From: Microbacterium sp. H1-D42 | Lineage (GTDB): Bacteria; Actinomycetota; Actinomycetes; Actinomycetales; Microbacteriaceae | DNA length: 64,000 bases | Reading direction: 5' to 3' | Assembly: GCF_022637555.1 (NCBI RefSeq) | Contig: NZ_CP093342.1 | Span: 1,054,001 to 1,118,000, forward strand | Shown: in pieces, positions 40,734-49,293 of the stretch | How positions within the stretch are numbered: position 1 is the first letter of the stretch | Layout of the letters: every line of letters begins with the position of its first letter | The notes under the pieces: model-generated | The model's database searches: none | Told to the model about the DNA's origin: nothing | Seen by the model: only the letters and a program-made list of their open reading frames with translations | Translations under genes and position numbers: made by a program

Positions 40734-41348
40734 ATGACCGAGGAGAAGCCCCAGGGGATCAGGCTCGATGAGCGCCAGCTTCGGGTGCTCGCGCACCCCA
40801 TGCGCGCCCGCATTCCAGGGCTGCTGCGCATCGGCGGCCCCGCGACGGCCACCGACCTCGCACGCCTGCTCGACACGAACTCGGGTGCGACGAGCTACCA
40901 CCTGCGACAGCTCGCCGAGGTGGGGCTGGTGATCGACACCGGTGAGGGAGTCGGGCGGCGCCGCGAGTGGCGGGCCAGCAGTGACTTCCATTCGTGGGTG
41001 CCCTCCGACTTCGATGACCGCCCCGATGCGGCCGCGGCCGTGGGCTGGCTGCAGCGTGCCTACCTGCGCGAGTTCGTCGAGCGTGCGGAGCGATGGGAGG
41101 ATGCTGCGCCGGAGTGGTCGAAGTCCTGGCGCGACAGTCTCGGCCTCAGTGACTCCTTCGTCGAGGTGACGCCGGCACAGGCGCGGGCGCTCCGAGACGA
41201 GATCGACGCGCTCTTCGAGCGGTATCGGCACGCCGGCGCCGGTTCCCCCGACGCGGTGCGGCTGCACGTCACGACGCACGCAGCGCCGCTGTCTCTGACG
41301 ACGCCTGGCACTCCGTCAGGTGCGTCCGACCCGCACCCGAGCGCATGA
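40734..41348 (+). CDS. ArsR-type helix-turn-helix regulator
   Basis: A 204-residue regulator. A winged helix spans about residues 12-85: LRVLAHPMRARIPGLLRIGG, TATDLARLLDTNSGATSYHL, LVIDTGEGVGRRREWRAS. It has no metal-binding cysteine pair of the ArsR/SmtB kind. It belongs to the group with a long alpha-helical C-terminal half rich in W/E/R, often paired with MFS exporters. It overlaps the following MFS gene by 4 nt (ATGA), which strongly suggests that it controls that exporter. Confidence 0.86.
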   Translation: MTEEKPQGIRLDERQLRVLAHPMRARIPGLLRIGGPATATDLARLLDTNSGATSYHLRQLAEVGLVIDTGEGVGRRREWRASSDFHSWVPSDFDDRPDAAAAVGWLQRAYLREFVERAERWEDAAPEWSKSWRDSLGLSDSFVEVTPAQARALRDEIDALFERYRHAGAGSPDAVRLHVTTHAAPLSLTTPGTPSGASDPHPSA

Positions 41349-42601
41349 ACAGGTCACCTCTCACCAGGCGCCAGGCCGAGCGACGCTTCGTGCTGCTCTC
41401 GGTCGTGCGGTGGCTGCCGGTCGGCCTGACCATCGGCATGACGGTGCTGCTGCCACTCGAGCGCGGCCTGAGCCTCGCCGAGATCGGCGTGCTGCTCTCG
41501 GTGCAGGGCTTCGTCGTGCTCGGGCTGGAGCTGCCCACCGGCGGTCTGGCGGATGCCATCGGCCGGCGCCCGCTGCTGCTGGCGGCATCCGCGCTCGCCG
41601 TCGCATCTACGATCGTGTTCCTGACAGCCGAGTCGTTCGCCGTCTTCGCGCTCGCGCTCGTGCTGCAGGGGGTGTTCCGCGCGCTGGACTCCGGTCCGCT
41701 GGAGGCCTGGTTCGTCGATGTCGCGCTCGCGGATGATCCCGACGCGCCCTTGGACGTGCCGCTCGGGAGGGCCGCTGCCGCCCTCGGCATCGCGATCGCG
41801 GCGGGAGCTGCGGCCGGCGGCGGGCTGGTCGCCTGGCATCCGATCGAGGGCATGTCGGCACTCGTGCTGCCCTTCATCCTCGCGGCCACGCTGTACGCGG
41901 TGTCCGGAGTGCTCGTGGCCGTACTCGTGCGCGAGCCGGTGAGGGGACGCGTCACGCTCGCGTTCGCCGTGCGCGAGACGCCGCTCGCCGTGAAGGGCGG
42001 CCTTCGGCTGCTCAGACGCTCAGGCGTGCTGCGCGCGCTGGTGATGGTGGAGGTGTTCTGGAGCGTCGCGATGATCGCCTTCGAGTCGCTGACGCCCATC
42101 CGCCTCGCCGAGCAGCTCGGCACCGAGAGCGCGGCGGCAGCCGTGTTCGGACCGGCCTCGGCCGTCGCATGGGGACTGTTCGCCGTCGGATCCTCGTCGG
42201 TGTCGCTGCTGCGCAGACGACTGGGCACCGCGGGAGCCGCGATCGCCATGCGGGTGGTGAACGGCGTGTTCGTCGTGCTGATGGGGCTGGCCGCCGGCCC
42301 AGTCGGGCTGCTGATCGGCTACGGCCTCGCCTACCTCACTCATGGCGCTGCCGGCCCAGTGCACAACGCGCTGCTGCACCGGCAGAGCGGCTCCGAGACC
42401 CGCGCCATGGTGCTGTCGATGAACTCGATGATCGCCGGGGGTGCGTACAGCCTCGGACTGCTCGTGCTTATGCCGCTCGCCCAGGTCACGAGCCCTGCCG
42501 TCGCGATGGTCGCCGCCGGGGCGTTCAGCATCGTCGGGGCGCTCGGCTACCTGCCGGCGCTGAAGCAGGAGCGCGGCGGCGAGGCCGTCGCGACGGCCTG
42601 A
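41345..42601 (+). CDS. MFS transporter paired with the ArsR-type regulator
   Basis: A 418-residue permease with about 12 hydrophobic segments. The loop 2-3 signature GGLADAIGRRPLLLAAS is clear. The N-terminus MNRSPLTRRQAERRF is cytoplasmic and basic. Translationally coupled to the upstream regulator by an ATGA overlap. Drug or metabolite efflux is the usual role of such pairs; the substrate is unknown. Confidence 0.88.
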   Translation: MNRSPLTRRQAERRFVLLSVVRWLPVGLTIGMTVLLPLERGLSLAEIGVLLSVQGFVVLGLELPTGGLADAIGRRPLLLAASALAVASTIVFLTAESFAVFALALVLQGVFRALDSGPLEAWFVDVALADDPDAPLDVPLGRAAAALGIAIAAGAAAGGGLVAWHPIEGMSALVLPFILAATLYAVSGVLVAVLVREPVRGRVTLAFAVRETPLAVKGGLRLLRRSGVLRALVMVEVFWSVAMIAFESLTPIRLAEQLGTESAAAAVFGPASAVAWGLFAVGSSSVSLLRRRLGTAGAAIAMRVVNGVFVVLMGLAAGPVGLLIGYGLAYLTHGAAGPVHNALLHRQSGSETRAMVLSMNSMIAGGAYSLGLLVLMPLAQVTSPAVAMVAAGAFSIVGALGYLPALKQERGGEAVATA

Positions 42602-42610
42602 GCGGCGCGG

Positions 42611-43573
42611 TCAGGCCGTGGCCGGCTCCGTGAAGGCGGCGCGCAGCGCCTCCTCGAGCTCCGGATGCCGGAACGCGTATCCCGCGGTCATCAGCCTCTC
42701 GGGGAGCACCCACCGGCTCTTCAGGATCAGCTCGGTCTCGGTGCGGATGCCCATGGCGCCGATCTCCAGCATCCACCGCGGGGTCGGCGGGCCGAAACGC
42801 ACGCCGAGCACGCGCCGCACTGTCGCCATGAAGGTGCGGTTGTCGACCGGGTTCGGCGTGGCGGCGTTGACCGGTCCGTCGAGCTCCGGGTGCTGCTCGA
42901 GGAAGTCGATGATGCCCAGCACGTCGTCGACGTGGATCCAGCTGAAGCGCTGACGCCCGCCGCGTGCGCCGGGCCGATGCGCGGTGCCCGCCGCCACTCG
43001 CGCTTTCGTCATGGGCCACCAGCCGTCGAGCTGCGTGCCGCCGAGGCCCAGTCGCGCGAGCACCCGAAGTGGGCCGAGCACGCCGGCGTCACCGAGCACG
43101 ATCGCGGTGCGCAGCGCGACTCGCCGGGTGTGCGGCAGCTCGCGTGCGTACAGCGCGTGCTCCCACGCCTGCGCGACCTCGACCGAGAAGCCGCTGCCGA
43201 TCTCGCCCTCGGCCTCGGTCATCGGGCGGTCCTCGGCATGCCGGTAGATCGTCGCGGTCGACGAGTTCACCCACAGCGGTGGGGGAGCGGATGCCCGTGC
43301 GATCGCCGTGCCGAGCGCAGCCGTGGTGTCCAGACGCGAGCGGAAGATCTCGGAGCGGTTCGCCGGCGTGTAGCGGCAGCTGACGCTCTTGCCCGCGAGG
43401 CCGATGACCAGTGCCGCGCCGTCGACGGCCGCATCGATGCCTGCTTGGTCGTCCCAGGTGAGATCGGCGCCCGAGCGCGAGATCGTCACGACCTCGCGAC
43501 CCTCGGAACGGTACTTGCTCTGCAGGTGCCGCCCGATGAAACCGGAGGATCCGCCGATGACGACGCGGCTCAC
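42611..43573 (-). CDS. TIGR01777-type epimerase/SDR protein (YfcH-like)
   Basis: A 320-residue extended SDR. It starts VSRVVIGGSSGFIGRHL with the nucleotide-binding glycine motif. It has the TIGR01777 hallmark VIGLAGKSVSCRYT-PANR and a C-terminal DUF1731 part (RTETELILKSRWVLPERL, GYAFRHPELEEALR). The start is a GTG at 43573 that overlaps the stop of the DUF4166 gene by 4 nt. DUF4166 proteins and this SDR family are often neighbours or fused, so the pair probably works together. The substrate is unknown. Confidence 0.88.
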   Translation of the reverse strand: MSRVVIGGSSGFIGRHLQSKYRSEGREVVTISRSGADLTWDDQAGIDAAVDGAALVIGLAGKSVSCRYTPANRSEIFRSRLDTTAALGTAIARASAPPPLWVNSSTATIYRHAEDRPMTEAEGEIGSGFSVEVAQAWEHALYARELPHTRRVALRTAIVLGDAGVLGPLRVLARLGLGGTQLDGWWPMTKARVAAGTAHRPGARGGRQRFSWIHVDDVLGIIDFLEQHPELDGPVNAATPNPVDNRTFMATVRRVLGVRFGPPTPRWMLEIGAMGIRTETELILKSRWVLPERLMTAGYAFRHPELEEALRAAFTEPATA

Positions 43574-44187
43574 GACGCGCTCTCCAGGCGGTAGGTGAAC
43601 ACGCCCTGATACTCGTAGAGGCGCCCGAGCAAAGGGGCATCCACGGTGAGTGAGACGCGCTGGCGGCCGGCCTGCTTCTCGGCGCTCTCGCGCAGCCGCA
43701 CGACCGGGGCGATCAGCCGCGGTATGCGCACGCGCAGTCTTCCGACTCGCAGACCCACCGAGCGGCTGCGCAGCGCGAGGGCATCGCCGTCGACCGACAC
43801 GTCGAACACGACCGCGAGCGTCACCGGCTCGCCGAGCTGATCGAGCACCCGACCGTGCGATCCGGCGCTCACGGAGTCGCGCATGGTCCAATCCCCGGCG
43901 GAAAGGTGCAGAGTCCGTTCGCTGATCGAGCGGCTCGCGACGCCGAGGTTGCGGATCGTGAAGGGCACGTCCTGCTGCCACCCCGCGTACACGACGCCGA
44001 ACCGCTGCAGGTGACGCAGCACGGGCCACAGCCAGCGTCGCGGTGTGCCGACCTTCTCGAAGACGCCCTCGCCGATCCCGACCTTGCCCCTGGGGACCGC
44101 CGAGAAGTACGTCCGCAATGCCGGGTGCAGCTGGCTGCGCTGGCCGCCCAGCGCTCGCAGATAAGGCGACTGCGGGACGTGTTCCAT
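43570..44187 (-). CDS. DUF4166 domain protein
   Basis: A 205-residue protein. An N-terminal segment LGGQRSQLHPALRTYFSAVP is followed by a beta-rich body (WQQDVPFTIRN, VSLTVDAPLLGRLYEYQG), typical of DUF4166. No signal peptide or membrane segment. Function unknown. First gene of a two-gene unit with the TIGR01777 SDR. Confidence 0.82.
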   Translation of the reverse strand: MEHVPQSPYLRALGGQRSQLHPALRTYFSAVPRGKVGIGEGVFEKVGTPRRWLWPVLRHLQRFGVVYAGWQQDVPFTIRNLGVASRSISERTLHLSAGDWTMRDSVSAGSHGRVLDQLGEPVTLAVVFDVSVDGDALALRSRSVGLRVGRLRVRIPRLIAPVVRLRESAEKQAGRQRVSLTVDAPLLGRLYEYQGVFTYRLESAS

Positions 44188-44222
44188 GCTTCGAGGTTAT
44201 CCCGGAAGGGAGGCCGCGAGAG

Positions 44223-45410
44223 TCAGTGCCCGGCGGCGGCGATCCTGGCGTCGACGTTCGCGGCAGAGAGCACGTGGCGAGAGACCATGATCGCGGCTCC
44301 CAGCACGCCGGAGTGCTCTCCGGCTTGACTCTGCACGATGGTGAGATGCTGCGTGGCCAGCGGGATCGAACGCTGGTAGACGACTTCTCGCACACCGGCG
44401 AGCAGGTGCTCTCCGGCGCGGGCGACGAGGCCGCCCAGCACGATGACCGACGGGTTGAGCAGGTTCACGACGGTGGCCAGCACCTCGCCGACGTCCCGTC
44501 CGGCCTGCCTGGTCGCCTCGATGGCGGCGGCGTTCCCTGCCCGGACGAGATCGGCGACGTCGGCGCTGCCGGCCGCGTCGACACCCTGGTCGCGCAGCGC
44601 CGCGGCGATCGCCGTGCCGCTGGCGATCGCCTCGAGGTCGCGGTCATCGTCGATGGGGCGGATGCTGCCCGCTGCGCGGGGTACCTGCACGTGACCAAGA
44701 TCTCCGGCGGAGCCCTGCGCGCCGCGCTGCAGCTGTCCGCCGCTGATGAGGCCAGCGCCGATGCCGGTGGCGACCTTGATGAAGATGAGGTCCCTGGTGT
44801 GCGGCCAGGAGGTCGCCTGCTCGCCGACGGCCAGGATGTTCACGTCGTTGTCGACGAGCACGGGGACGTCGAAGCGACGCTGCACGTAGCCCGGCACATC
44901 GAAGCGGTCCCAGCCAGGCATGATCGGCGGGTTCGTGGGGCGCCCGGTGGAATGCTCGACCGGACCTGGAACGCCGATGCCGACGCCGAGAAGGGGCAGA
45001 TCGATGCCCTCCAACAGCGTCGTGCCGTCATCGAGCAGGCGGTCGAGCAGCGGCTCGGGTCCGTCGCCGATGTCGATCGGGCGGGTGCTGGCGTCGAGGA
45101 TGCGCCCTGCCAGGTCGGCGATCGCCACTGTCGCGTGGGTGGCGCCCAGATCGACGGCGAGGCAGACGCCGGCGCGCGGGTTGAAGGCGACCCTGGCAGG
45201 CGGACGGCCTCCGGTGGAGGTCGCCTCTCCTGCCGCGTGGATGAGGCCGGCGGCGAGCAGCGCATCGATGCGCGTGGCGACGGTCGAGCGGGAGAGGCCG
45301 GTCGATTCGGCGATCTCGGCTTTGGTGCGCGCGCGACCGTCGAGGAACAGCTGGAAGATCTCGCCGGCGCCCGCTGTGCCCGGCGTCGCGGAGCGCATCA
45401 CGTCGACCAT
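44223..45410 (-). CDS. ROK family transcriptional regulator
   Basis: About 395 residues. The N-terminal winged helix (GEIFQLFLDGRARTKAEIAE, STGLSRSTVATRIDALLAAG) is followed by a ROK sugar-kinase-like domain (AVDLGATHATVAIADL, GVGIGVPGPVEHSTG, VLVDNDVNILAVGE). The zinc-binding cysteine cluster of NagC/Mlc-type ROK proteins (CxCGxxGC after GH) is absent: the segment reads GHVQVPRAAGSIRPIDDDR. The start at ATG 45410 is preferred; GTG 45428 and ATG 45398 are alternatives. It is divergent from the dehydrogenase/ABC sugar operon and probably represses it in the absence of a sugar ligand. Confidence 0.9.
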   Translation of the reverse strand: MVDVMRSATPGTAGAGEIFQLFLDGRARTKAEIAESTGLSRSTVATRIDALLAAGLIHAAGEATSTGGRPPARVAFNPRAGVCLAVDLGATHATVAIADLAGRILDASTRPIDIGDGPEPLLDRLLDDGTTLLEGIDLPLLGVGIGVPGPVEHSTGRPTNPPIMPGWDRFDVPGYVQRRFDVPVLVDNDVNILAVGEQATSWPHTRDLIFIKVATGIGAGLISGGQLQRGAQGSAGDLGHVQVPRAAGSIRPIDDDRDLEAIASGTAIAAALRDQGVDAAGSADVADLVRAGNAAAIEATRQAGRDVGEVLATVVNLLNPSVIVLGGLVARAGEHLLAGVREVVYQRSIPLATQHLTIVQSQAGEHSGVLGAAIMVSRHVLSAANVDARIAAAGH

Positions 45411-45524
45411 TTCGCCAGTAAACCACACCCCTTAGGTGCAACGCCAAGCATCTTCTGCATGTCAAGAGCATAACTTCTGCATAAGTGCTGGCATAAGTCC
45501 GAAATCTGTGTCAGACTCACCGAC
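45411..45524. promoter_or_regulatory. divergent control region of the sugar operon
   Basis: CTTCTGCAT occurs at 45452 and 45474, 22 bp apart. The second copy is part of ACTTCTGCATAAGT (45473-45486), an inverted repeat of ACTT/AAGT. GCATAAGT recurs at 45491. The arrangement on one face of the helix suggests ROK operator half-sites. The exact promoter was not resolved. Confidence 0.5.
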
Positions 45525-46631
45525 ATGACAACGGATGTCACTCACACCGGCATCGGGACGATCCGATCCGGCATCCTCGGCGGAGGATTCATGGCCCGCG
45601 TGCACAGCACCGCGTCCCGTGACGCTGGCGGCGATATCGTCGCCGTCGCGACGTCGACCGCGGCCGGCGGAGCGCGCGCAGCCGCCGCCCTCCGCGCCGA
45701 GCGCTCCGCGAGCGACGCGGACGAGATCCTGCACGCCGCAGATATCGACCTCGTGCACATCTGCACACCCAACGCGACGCACGCGCCGTTCGCACTGGCC
45801 GCGCTGCGCGCCGAGAAGCACGTCGTGTGCGAGAAGCCGCTCGCGACGACAGTGGCGGATGCCGAAGAGCTGGTCGCCACGGCGAGCGCATCCGATCTCG
45901 TCGCCGCCGTGCCGTTCGTCTACCGCTACCACCCGATGGTCCGCGAGGCACGCGCCCGAGTGCGACGCGGCGAGCTCGGCGCCTTGCTGACCCTGGACTG
46001 CGCGTACCTGCAGGACTGGATGCTGCTGCCGACCGACGACGACTGGCGGGTCAGTGCCGAGGGCGGCTCCTCCCGCGCGTTCGCCGACATCGGGTCGCAC
46101 CTGTGCGATCTGATCGAGTTCGTCACCGACGAGCGCATCGCGCGGTTGAGTGCCCGCACCCGCACGGTCTACGCGGACCGCGCAGGGCACGCCGTCGACA
46201 ACGAGGACATCGCCGCAGTGCTCGTCGAGACCGAGTCCGGGGCGCTCGGCACCCTGCTCATCTCGCAGATGGCCGCAGGGCGCAAGAATGCCCTGGTCAT
46301 CGAGCTGCACGGCTCGCAGCGTGCGCTGCGCTTCGAACAGGAGCGGCCGGAGCAGCTGTGGCTCGGCGCCCGCGAGGAGACTCTGATGCTGTCCAGGGAT
46401 CCGGCGACGACCGCCCAGGACTCCGCACGCCTGCAGCGGGTGCCCGCCGGGCATCCGATGGGATATCAGGACGCGTTCAACGGTTTCATGGCCGACGTGC
46501 ACGCCGCGATCGCAGGCGCAGCGCCGGAGGGGCTGCCGACGTTCGCCGACGGTCTGCGCGCCACGCGCGTCACCGAGGCCGTGCTGCGGTCGGCCGCTGA
46601 TGGCGGCAGCTGGGTGGAGGTGTCGTCATGA
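45525..46631 (+). CDS. Gfo/Idh/MocA family NAD(P)-dependent dehydrogenase
   Basis: A 368-residue oxidoreductase. Rossmann motif SGILGGGFMARVHS is near residue 15, CTPNATHAPFALAALRAEKHV follows, and the catalytic lysine is in CEKPLATT. The C-terminal beta-sheet domain starts around residue 125. Family members oxidise inositols, sugars or 3-keto sugars. It is the first gene of a sugar operon and overlaps the ABC ATPase gene by 4 nt, so its substrate is likely the imported compound. Confidence 0.92.
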   Translation: MTTDVTHTGIGTIRSGILGGGFMARVHSTASRDAGGDIVAVATSTAAGGARAAAALRAERSASDADEILHAADIDLVHICTPNATHAPFALAALRAEKHVVCEKPLATTVADAEELVATASASDLVAAVPFVYRYHPMVREARARVRRGELGALLTLDCAYLQDWMLLPTDDDWRVSAEGGSSRAFADIGSHLCDLIEFVTDERIARLSARTRTVYADRAGHAVDNEDIAAVLVETESGALGTLLISQMAAGRKNALVIELHGSQRALRFEQERPEQLWLGAREETLMLSRDPATTAQDSARLQRVPAGHPMGYQDAFNGFMADVHAAIAGAAPEGLPTFADGLRATRVTEAVLRSAADGGSWVEVSS

Positions 46632-48184
46632 GCGATGTGCTCGACGCGACCAGCGAGGTCGCCGGTGCCGAAGATGAGGTGGTGCTCTCGGTGCGGAGCG
46701 TGGGGAAGTCGTTCTTCGGAGTCGAAGTGCTCCGCGGAATCGACTTCGACGTGCGCCGCGGTGAAGTGCACGGTCTGGTCGGTGAGAACGGCGCGGGCAA
46801 GTCGACGCTGATGAAGATCATCGCCGGAGTCCAGCCCGCCGACACCGGCACGATCGAGTACCGCGGCCGCGAGGTGCACTACACACACCCGCGGCAGGCG
46901 ATGGATGCCGGCATCGTCACCGTCTTCCAGGAATTCACCCTGCTGCCGGAGCGCACTGTCGCCCAGAACGTGTTCCTCGGGCGGGAGCCGCGCCGGGGCG
47001 GACTCGTCGACAACCGGGCGATGGTGGCTCGCACCCGCGAGCTGCTCGAAGAGCTCGGGGTCGACTTCATCGACCCGCAGGAGCGCGTGCGCTCTCTCAC
47101 CGTGGCCGAGCAGCAGATCGTCGAGATCGTCAAGGCACTGTCGTTCGACGCGCAGGTGATCTCGATGGACGAGCCCACCGCCGCGCTGAGCGACCGCGAA
47201 GTCGAACTGCTGTACGCCATCGTGCGCCGCCTCACGTCGCGCGGCGTCGCCGTGATCTACGTCTCGCACCGCCTCAAGGAGATCTTCGACCTCTGCGATC
47301 GCATCACCATCCTCAAGGACGGCAGCCTCGTCTCGACCGATGATGCCGTGGACCTCACGACCGACGAACTCGTGCGGCGCATGGTCGGCCGGTCGATCCA
47401 GTCGTACTTCCCCGAACCGTTGGAGGGCACCCAGCGCGGTGCGGCTCGCCTCGAACTGGACGGCAGCGGCAACGCCTTCGTCGACGGGGTGTCGCTCACG
47501 CTGCACGCCGGCGAGATCGTCGGCATCGCCGGTCTGCAGGGCTCCGGACGGACCGAGCTCGTCGAGGGCATCTTCGGCGTCCAGGGCTTCACCCGCGGCA
47601 CGATGCGCGTCGACGGCACCCCGGTGCGCTTCCGAAGCGCCCGCGCCGCGGTGAAGGCAGGACTCGCCCTTGTCACCGAGGATCGCAAGGCGCAGGGACT
47701 CGCCCTCGGCCAGTCGGTGCTCGACAACACGCTGCTCGTGATGCGCAGCGTCTTCGCAGGGCGCTCGCGCGCCGCAGCGGTCAACGCCCCCGGCATCCTG
47801 AGTGCTCTCGAGATCAGCTCGCGCGGCACCTCGCAAGAGGCGCGGTTCCTCTCCGGAGGCAACCAGCAGAAGGTCGTGCTGGCCAAATGGCTGCTCACCG
47901 AGCCGCAGATCGTGCTGTTCGACGAGCCCACCCGAGGGATCGACGTCGGCGCGAAGTACGCCGTCTACATGCTGATGAGGCAGCTGGCGGCAGAGGGGAA
48001 GGCAGTGCTGATGGTCTCCAGCGAGCTTCCCGAGGTGATCGGAATGAGCGATCGCATCCTCGTCATGCAGGACGGCGAGCTCGCCGCAGAACTGCCGGCC
48101 GGTTCGGCCGAGCACGAGATCCTCGCCGCCGCCACAGGGGCAGCGGGCCACGACAGTCACCGGACGCAGGGAGGGGACCGATGA
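46628..48184 (+). CDS. sugar ABC transporter ATPase, ribose/xylose type (two ABC modules)
   Basis: A 518-residue tandem ATPase of the RbsA/XylG/MglA group. Module 1 has Walker A GENGAGKST (52-60), the signature LTVAEQQIVEIVKAL and ISMDEPTAALSDREV. Module 2 has the degenerate loop GIAGLQGSGRTELVEGIFG, LSGGNQQKVVLAKWLL and LFDEPTRGIDVG. It is coupled by ATGA overlaps to the genes on both sides. Confidence 0.95.
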   Translation: MSDVLDATSEVAGAEDEVVLSVRSVGKSFFGVEVLRGIDFDVRRGEVHGLVGENGAGKSTLMKIIAGVQPADTGTIEYRGREVHYTHPRQAMDAGIVTVFQEFTLLPERTVAQNVFLGREPRRGGLVDNRAMVARTRELLEELGVDFIDPQERVRSLTVAEQQIVEIVKALSFDAQVISMDEPTAALSDREVELLYAIVRRLTSRGVAVIYVSHRLKEIFDLCDRITILKDGSLVSTDDAVDLTTDELVRRMVGRSIQSYFPEPLEGTQRGAARLELDGSGNAFVDGVSLTLHAGEIVGIAGLQGSGRTELVEGIFGVQGFTRGTMRVDGTPVRFRSARAAVKAGLALVTEDRKAQGLALGQSVLDNTLLVMRSVFAGRSRAAAVNAPGILSALEISSRGTSQEARFLSGGNQQKVVLAKWLLTEPQIVLFDEPTRGIDVGAKYAVYMLMRQLAAEGKAVLMVSSELPEVIGMSDRILVMQDGELAAELPAGSAEHEILAAATGAAGHDSHRTQGGDR

Positions 48185-49293
48185 AGAAGCTCCGCATCGA
48201 GGCGCCGGTCATCGTGCTGGCGATCCTCATCCTCGTGCTCATCGTCGGTGCGATCCTCACCGCGAGCGTCGGCCGAAACTTCTTCAGCGACGGCAGCATC
48301 CGTGACATCCTCACCGGCATGAGCGTGCTGGGCCTGGTCGCCATCGGTCAGACGCTGGTGATCATCGGCGCCTCCCTGGACCTCTCGGTGGTCTACGTCG
48401 TGAGCCTGGCGAGCCTGATCGCCGCGACCACGATGAACGGCAAGGCCGGCAACATCCCGCTCGCTGTCGCGCTCACCTTGGTGGTGTGCGCCGGCATCGG
48501 CCTGCTCAACGGCTTCATCGTCACGGTGCTGAAGGTCAACGGATTCATCACGACGCTCGGCGTCGGCCTCATCCTGCAGGGCATCCTGAACACGAACTTC
48601 CAGGGTTCGGCGGGCAAGGTGCCTTGGGAGTTCCAGCTGCTCGGCGCGACCGGCATCGGGCCGGTCCCACTGTCGACCATCATCATGATCGCGCTCGCCG
48701 CGGTCGTCTGGTTCCTGCTCGGGCGCACGCGCACGGGGGCCCACCTGTTCGCCGTCGGCGGTGACCCCGAGATCGCGCGCCTCTCCGGCGTTCGGACCCG
48801 CCCACCGCTGATCGTCGCTCACACCCTGTGCTCGATCTTCGCCGGACTCGCAGGTCTGCTGCTGGCCAGCCGCCTCGGGGTGGGCACGCCGACGGTGGGG
48901 CAGCAGGGCGGCTACGACCTGCTCTCCATCGCCGCGGTGGTGCTCGGCGGCACGCTGCTGCTCGGCGGTCGCGGTTCGGTGTGGGGCACGATCGGGGGCG
49001 TTGCCATCCTGTCGGTCGTCGACAGCGTCATGAGCGTCATGCAGGTCAATCCGTTCCTGAAGGACGTCGTGCGCGGCGTGGTCATCATCGCCGCCGTCGC
49101 CGTCTACAGCCGCCGCGCGGTGATCCGCCGCCGCACGCGCTTCGGACCAGACGGCATACGCAGTGGGTCGGATGCTGACGCCAGAGCCGCGGAACCGGCG
49201 ATGGCCGCAGCGGCCGCCGACCTCGCCGGCGGCATCGGATCCCTCGAAGGCACCAGACCCACCGACGTCACCAGTGAAGGAGAGAGCCGATGA
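48181..49293 (+). CDS. sugar ABC transporter permease (RbsC-like) 1
   Basis: A 370-residue permease with about 8-10 hydrophobic segments. Typical motifs are ALGQTL-like VAIGQTLVIIGASLDLSV, VKVNGFITTLGV-like LKVNGFITTLGVGLI, and AVVLGGTLLLGGRGSVWGT. The last ~65 residues are hydrophilic and Ala/Glu-rich, probably a cytoplasmic tail. It overlaps both neighbours by 4 nt. It probably forms a heterodimeric channel with the next gene product. Confidence 0.94.
   Translation: MKKLRIEAPVIVLAILILVLIVGAILTASVGRNFFSDGSIRDILTGMSVLGLVAIGQTLVIIGASLDLSVVYVVSLASLIAATTMNGKAGNIPLAVALTLVVCAGIGLLNGFIVTVLKVNGFITTLGVGLILQGILNTNFQGSAGKVPWEFQLLGATGIGPVPLSTIIMIALAAVVWFLLGRTRTGAHLFAVGGDPEIARLSGVRTRPPLIVAHTLCSIFAGLAGLLLASRLGVGTPTVGQQGGYDLLSIAAVVLGGTLLLGGRGSVWGTIGGVAILSVVDSVMSVMQVNPFLKDVVRGVVIIAAVAVYSRRAVIRRRTRFGPDGIRSGSDADARAAEPAMAAAAADLAGGIGSLEGTRPTDVTSEGESR

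Noticed and set aside
39165..41279. 704-codon open frame on the minus strand
   Set aside because: It runs antisense to the aldo/keto reductase, rhodanese, PLDc_N and ArsR genes, which have clear motifs. Its translation is low-complexity (H/V/R/D-rich), as expected for the opposite strand of GC-rich genes.
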